Source: Bacteroidales bacterium
GTDB taxonomy: Bacteria > Bacteroidota > Bacteroidia > Bacteroidales > JAADJA01
NCBI GenBank assembly: GCA_021106665.1
Contig: JAIOTR010000398.1
Span: 1-6,697, forward strand
DNA: 6,697 bases
Direction: 5' to 3'
In this document: in pieces, positions 6,120 to 6,697 of the stretch
How positions within the stretch are numbered: position 1 is the first letter of the stretch
Layout: each line of letters opens with the position of its first letter
Program-made: the position numbers and the translations under genes
The notes under the pieces: model-generated
Seen by the model: only the letters and a program-made list of their open reading frames with translations
Databases searched by the model: none
Told to the model about the DNA's origin: nothing

Positions 6120-6697
6120 ATGTCCAATTCCGTATACATAACCCGTATAGCCAGGTTTCTACCAAACAATCCTGTTTCCAACGAGGAAATGGAATCGTAT
6201 CTTGGGAGGATCAATGGAAAACCATCCAGGGCCCGATCAATCGTATTGAGAAACAATAAAATTAAAACGAGATATTACGCACTGGATAAAAATGGAAATC
6301 CAACACATACCAATGCCCGGTTAACAGCTGAAGCCATTAAAAACCTAACTGACGATTCTTTTAAACTTGAAGATATGGAATTGTTAGCATGTGGAACTAC
6401 TTCACCTGACCAGTTTCTGCCATCACATACATCTATGGTGCATGGAGAATTAAAAAGTATGCCTGTTGAAATCTTATCATCTTCAGGGGGATGCTGTTCC
6501 GGATTACATGCGCTTAAATTCGGGTATTTGTCTGTACTTTCAGGAGACAATAATAATGCAGTATGTACCGGTTCAGAAATGTTGTCAACATGGATGAGTG
6601 CAAAAAATTTTAAAAAAGAATCTGATCAATTACACAAACTCAGCAACAATTCATATATAGGTTTTGAGAAAGATTTTTTGCGATGGATGTTATCGGA
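6120..6697 (+). CDS. darB: DarB-type beta-ketoacyl synthase III, N-terminal part, cut by right edge
   Basis: The frame is open from ATG 6120-6122 to the edge (192 codons). An in-frame stop at 6108-6110 with no other ATG between fixes the start. Thiolase-fold KAS III features are visible: SVYITRIARFLPNNPVSNEE (4-23) at the N-terminus, ELLACGTTSPDQFLPSHTSM (87-106), and the nucleophile region SSGGCCSGLHALKFG (121-135), in which C126 in C-S-G aligns with the FabH catalytic Cys. GFEKDFLRWMLS (181-192) ends the visible part; the catalytic His and Asn would lie beyond it. The N-terminal block NGKPSRARSIVLRNNKIKTRYYAL (33-56, conserved K/R-rich with RYYALD) is unlike housekeeping FabH and is what I associate with the DarB/flexirubin ketosynthases. 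Known DarB enzymes condense two beta-ketoacyl thioesters to an alkylated cyclohexanedione, which DarA then aromatises. Adjacency to the darA-like gene supports this over a general fatty-acid role, but substrate chain types cannot be read from this fragment. Confidence 0.85.
   Translation, partial: MSNSVYITRIARFLPNNPVSNEEMESYLGRINGKPSRARSIVLRNNKIKTRYYALDKNGNPTHTNARLTAEAIKNLTDDSFKLEDMELLACGTTSPDQFLPSHTSMVHGELKSMPVEILSSSGGCCSGLHALKFGYLSVLSGDNNNAVCTGSEMLSTWMSAKNFKKESDQLHKLSNNSYIGFEKDFLRWMLS

Noticed and set aside
6053..6550. Minus-strand open frames of 67 and 91 codons opposite darB
   Set aside because: They are shadows of the ketosynthase frame and have no features of their own.
6120..6697. Housekeeping FabH of fatty-acid synthesis
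   Set aside because: The N-terminal KPSRAR...RYYALD block and the darA neighbour point to the secondary-metabolism ketosynthase, though the missing C-terminal half leaves some doubt.

Overview
The window looks like environmental Bacteroidota, probably from the Bacteroidales/Marinilabiliales part of the phylum. It is AT-rich. Genes start without Shine-Dalgarno sequences. Several starts are preceded by the Bacteroidota -7 promoter box (TAnnTTTG). The encoded proteins are of kinds common in that phylum: long secreted beta-rich proteins, a secreted multiheme cytochrome carrying a dockerin-like tail, a SusD/LES-style lipoprotein signal, and DarA/DarB-type enzymes. No rRNA, tRNA, CRISPR array or insertion sequence is visible.

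Layout. (1) Positions 1-920, minus strand: 5' part of a secreted, probably cell-surface or type IX-secreted beta-helix/sandwich protein, running off the left edge, with a good promoter at 972-999. (2) 921-1246: AT-rich divergent intergenic region. (3) 1247-3614, plus strand: a five-heme secreted c-type cytochrome gene that now occupies two reading frames. The heme-bearing part ends at a stop at 2816-2818. The remaining C-terminal module, ending in two dockerin-like calcium loops, continues one base out of phase from about 2811 to 3614. I read this as one gene broken by a frameshift, probably together with a small internal deletion (or an assembly error). (4) 3724-4743, minus strand: a two-repeat lipoprotein convergent with the cytochrome and closed by a strong intrinsic terminator at 3657-3688. 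(5) 4744-5071: a second divergent intergenic region. (6) 5072-6001 and 6120-6697, plus strand: a darA-type flavodoxin-like aromatase/'condensing enzyme' followed by the 5' part of a darB-type ketosynthase III, cut by the right edge.

The most informative part is the right end. The darA-darB pair is the core of dialkylresorcinol synthesis, and in Bacteroidota this pair usually belongs to flexirubin-type pigment (aryl polyene-dialkylresorcinol ester) clusters. The window therefore probably holds the left border of such a cluster, with DarB condensing two beta-ketoacyl chains into a cyclohexanedione and DarA aromatising it. The genes to the left (surface protein, cytochrome, lipoprotein) are envelope or extracellular proteins with no evident pathway link to it.
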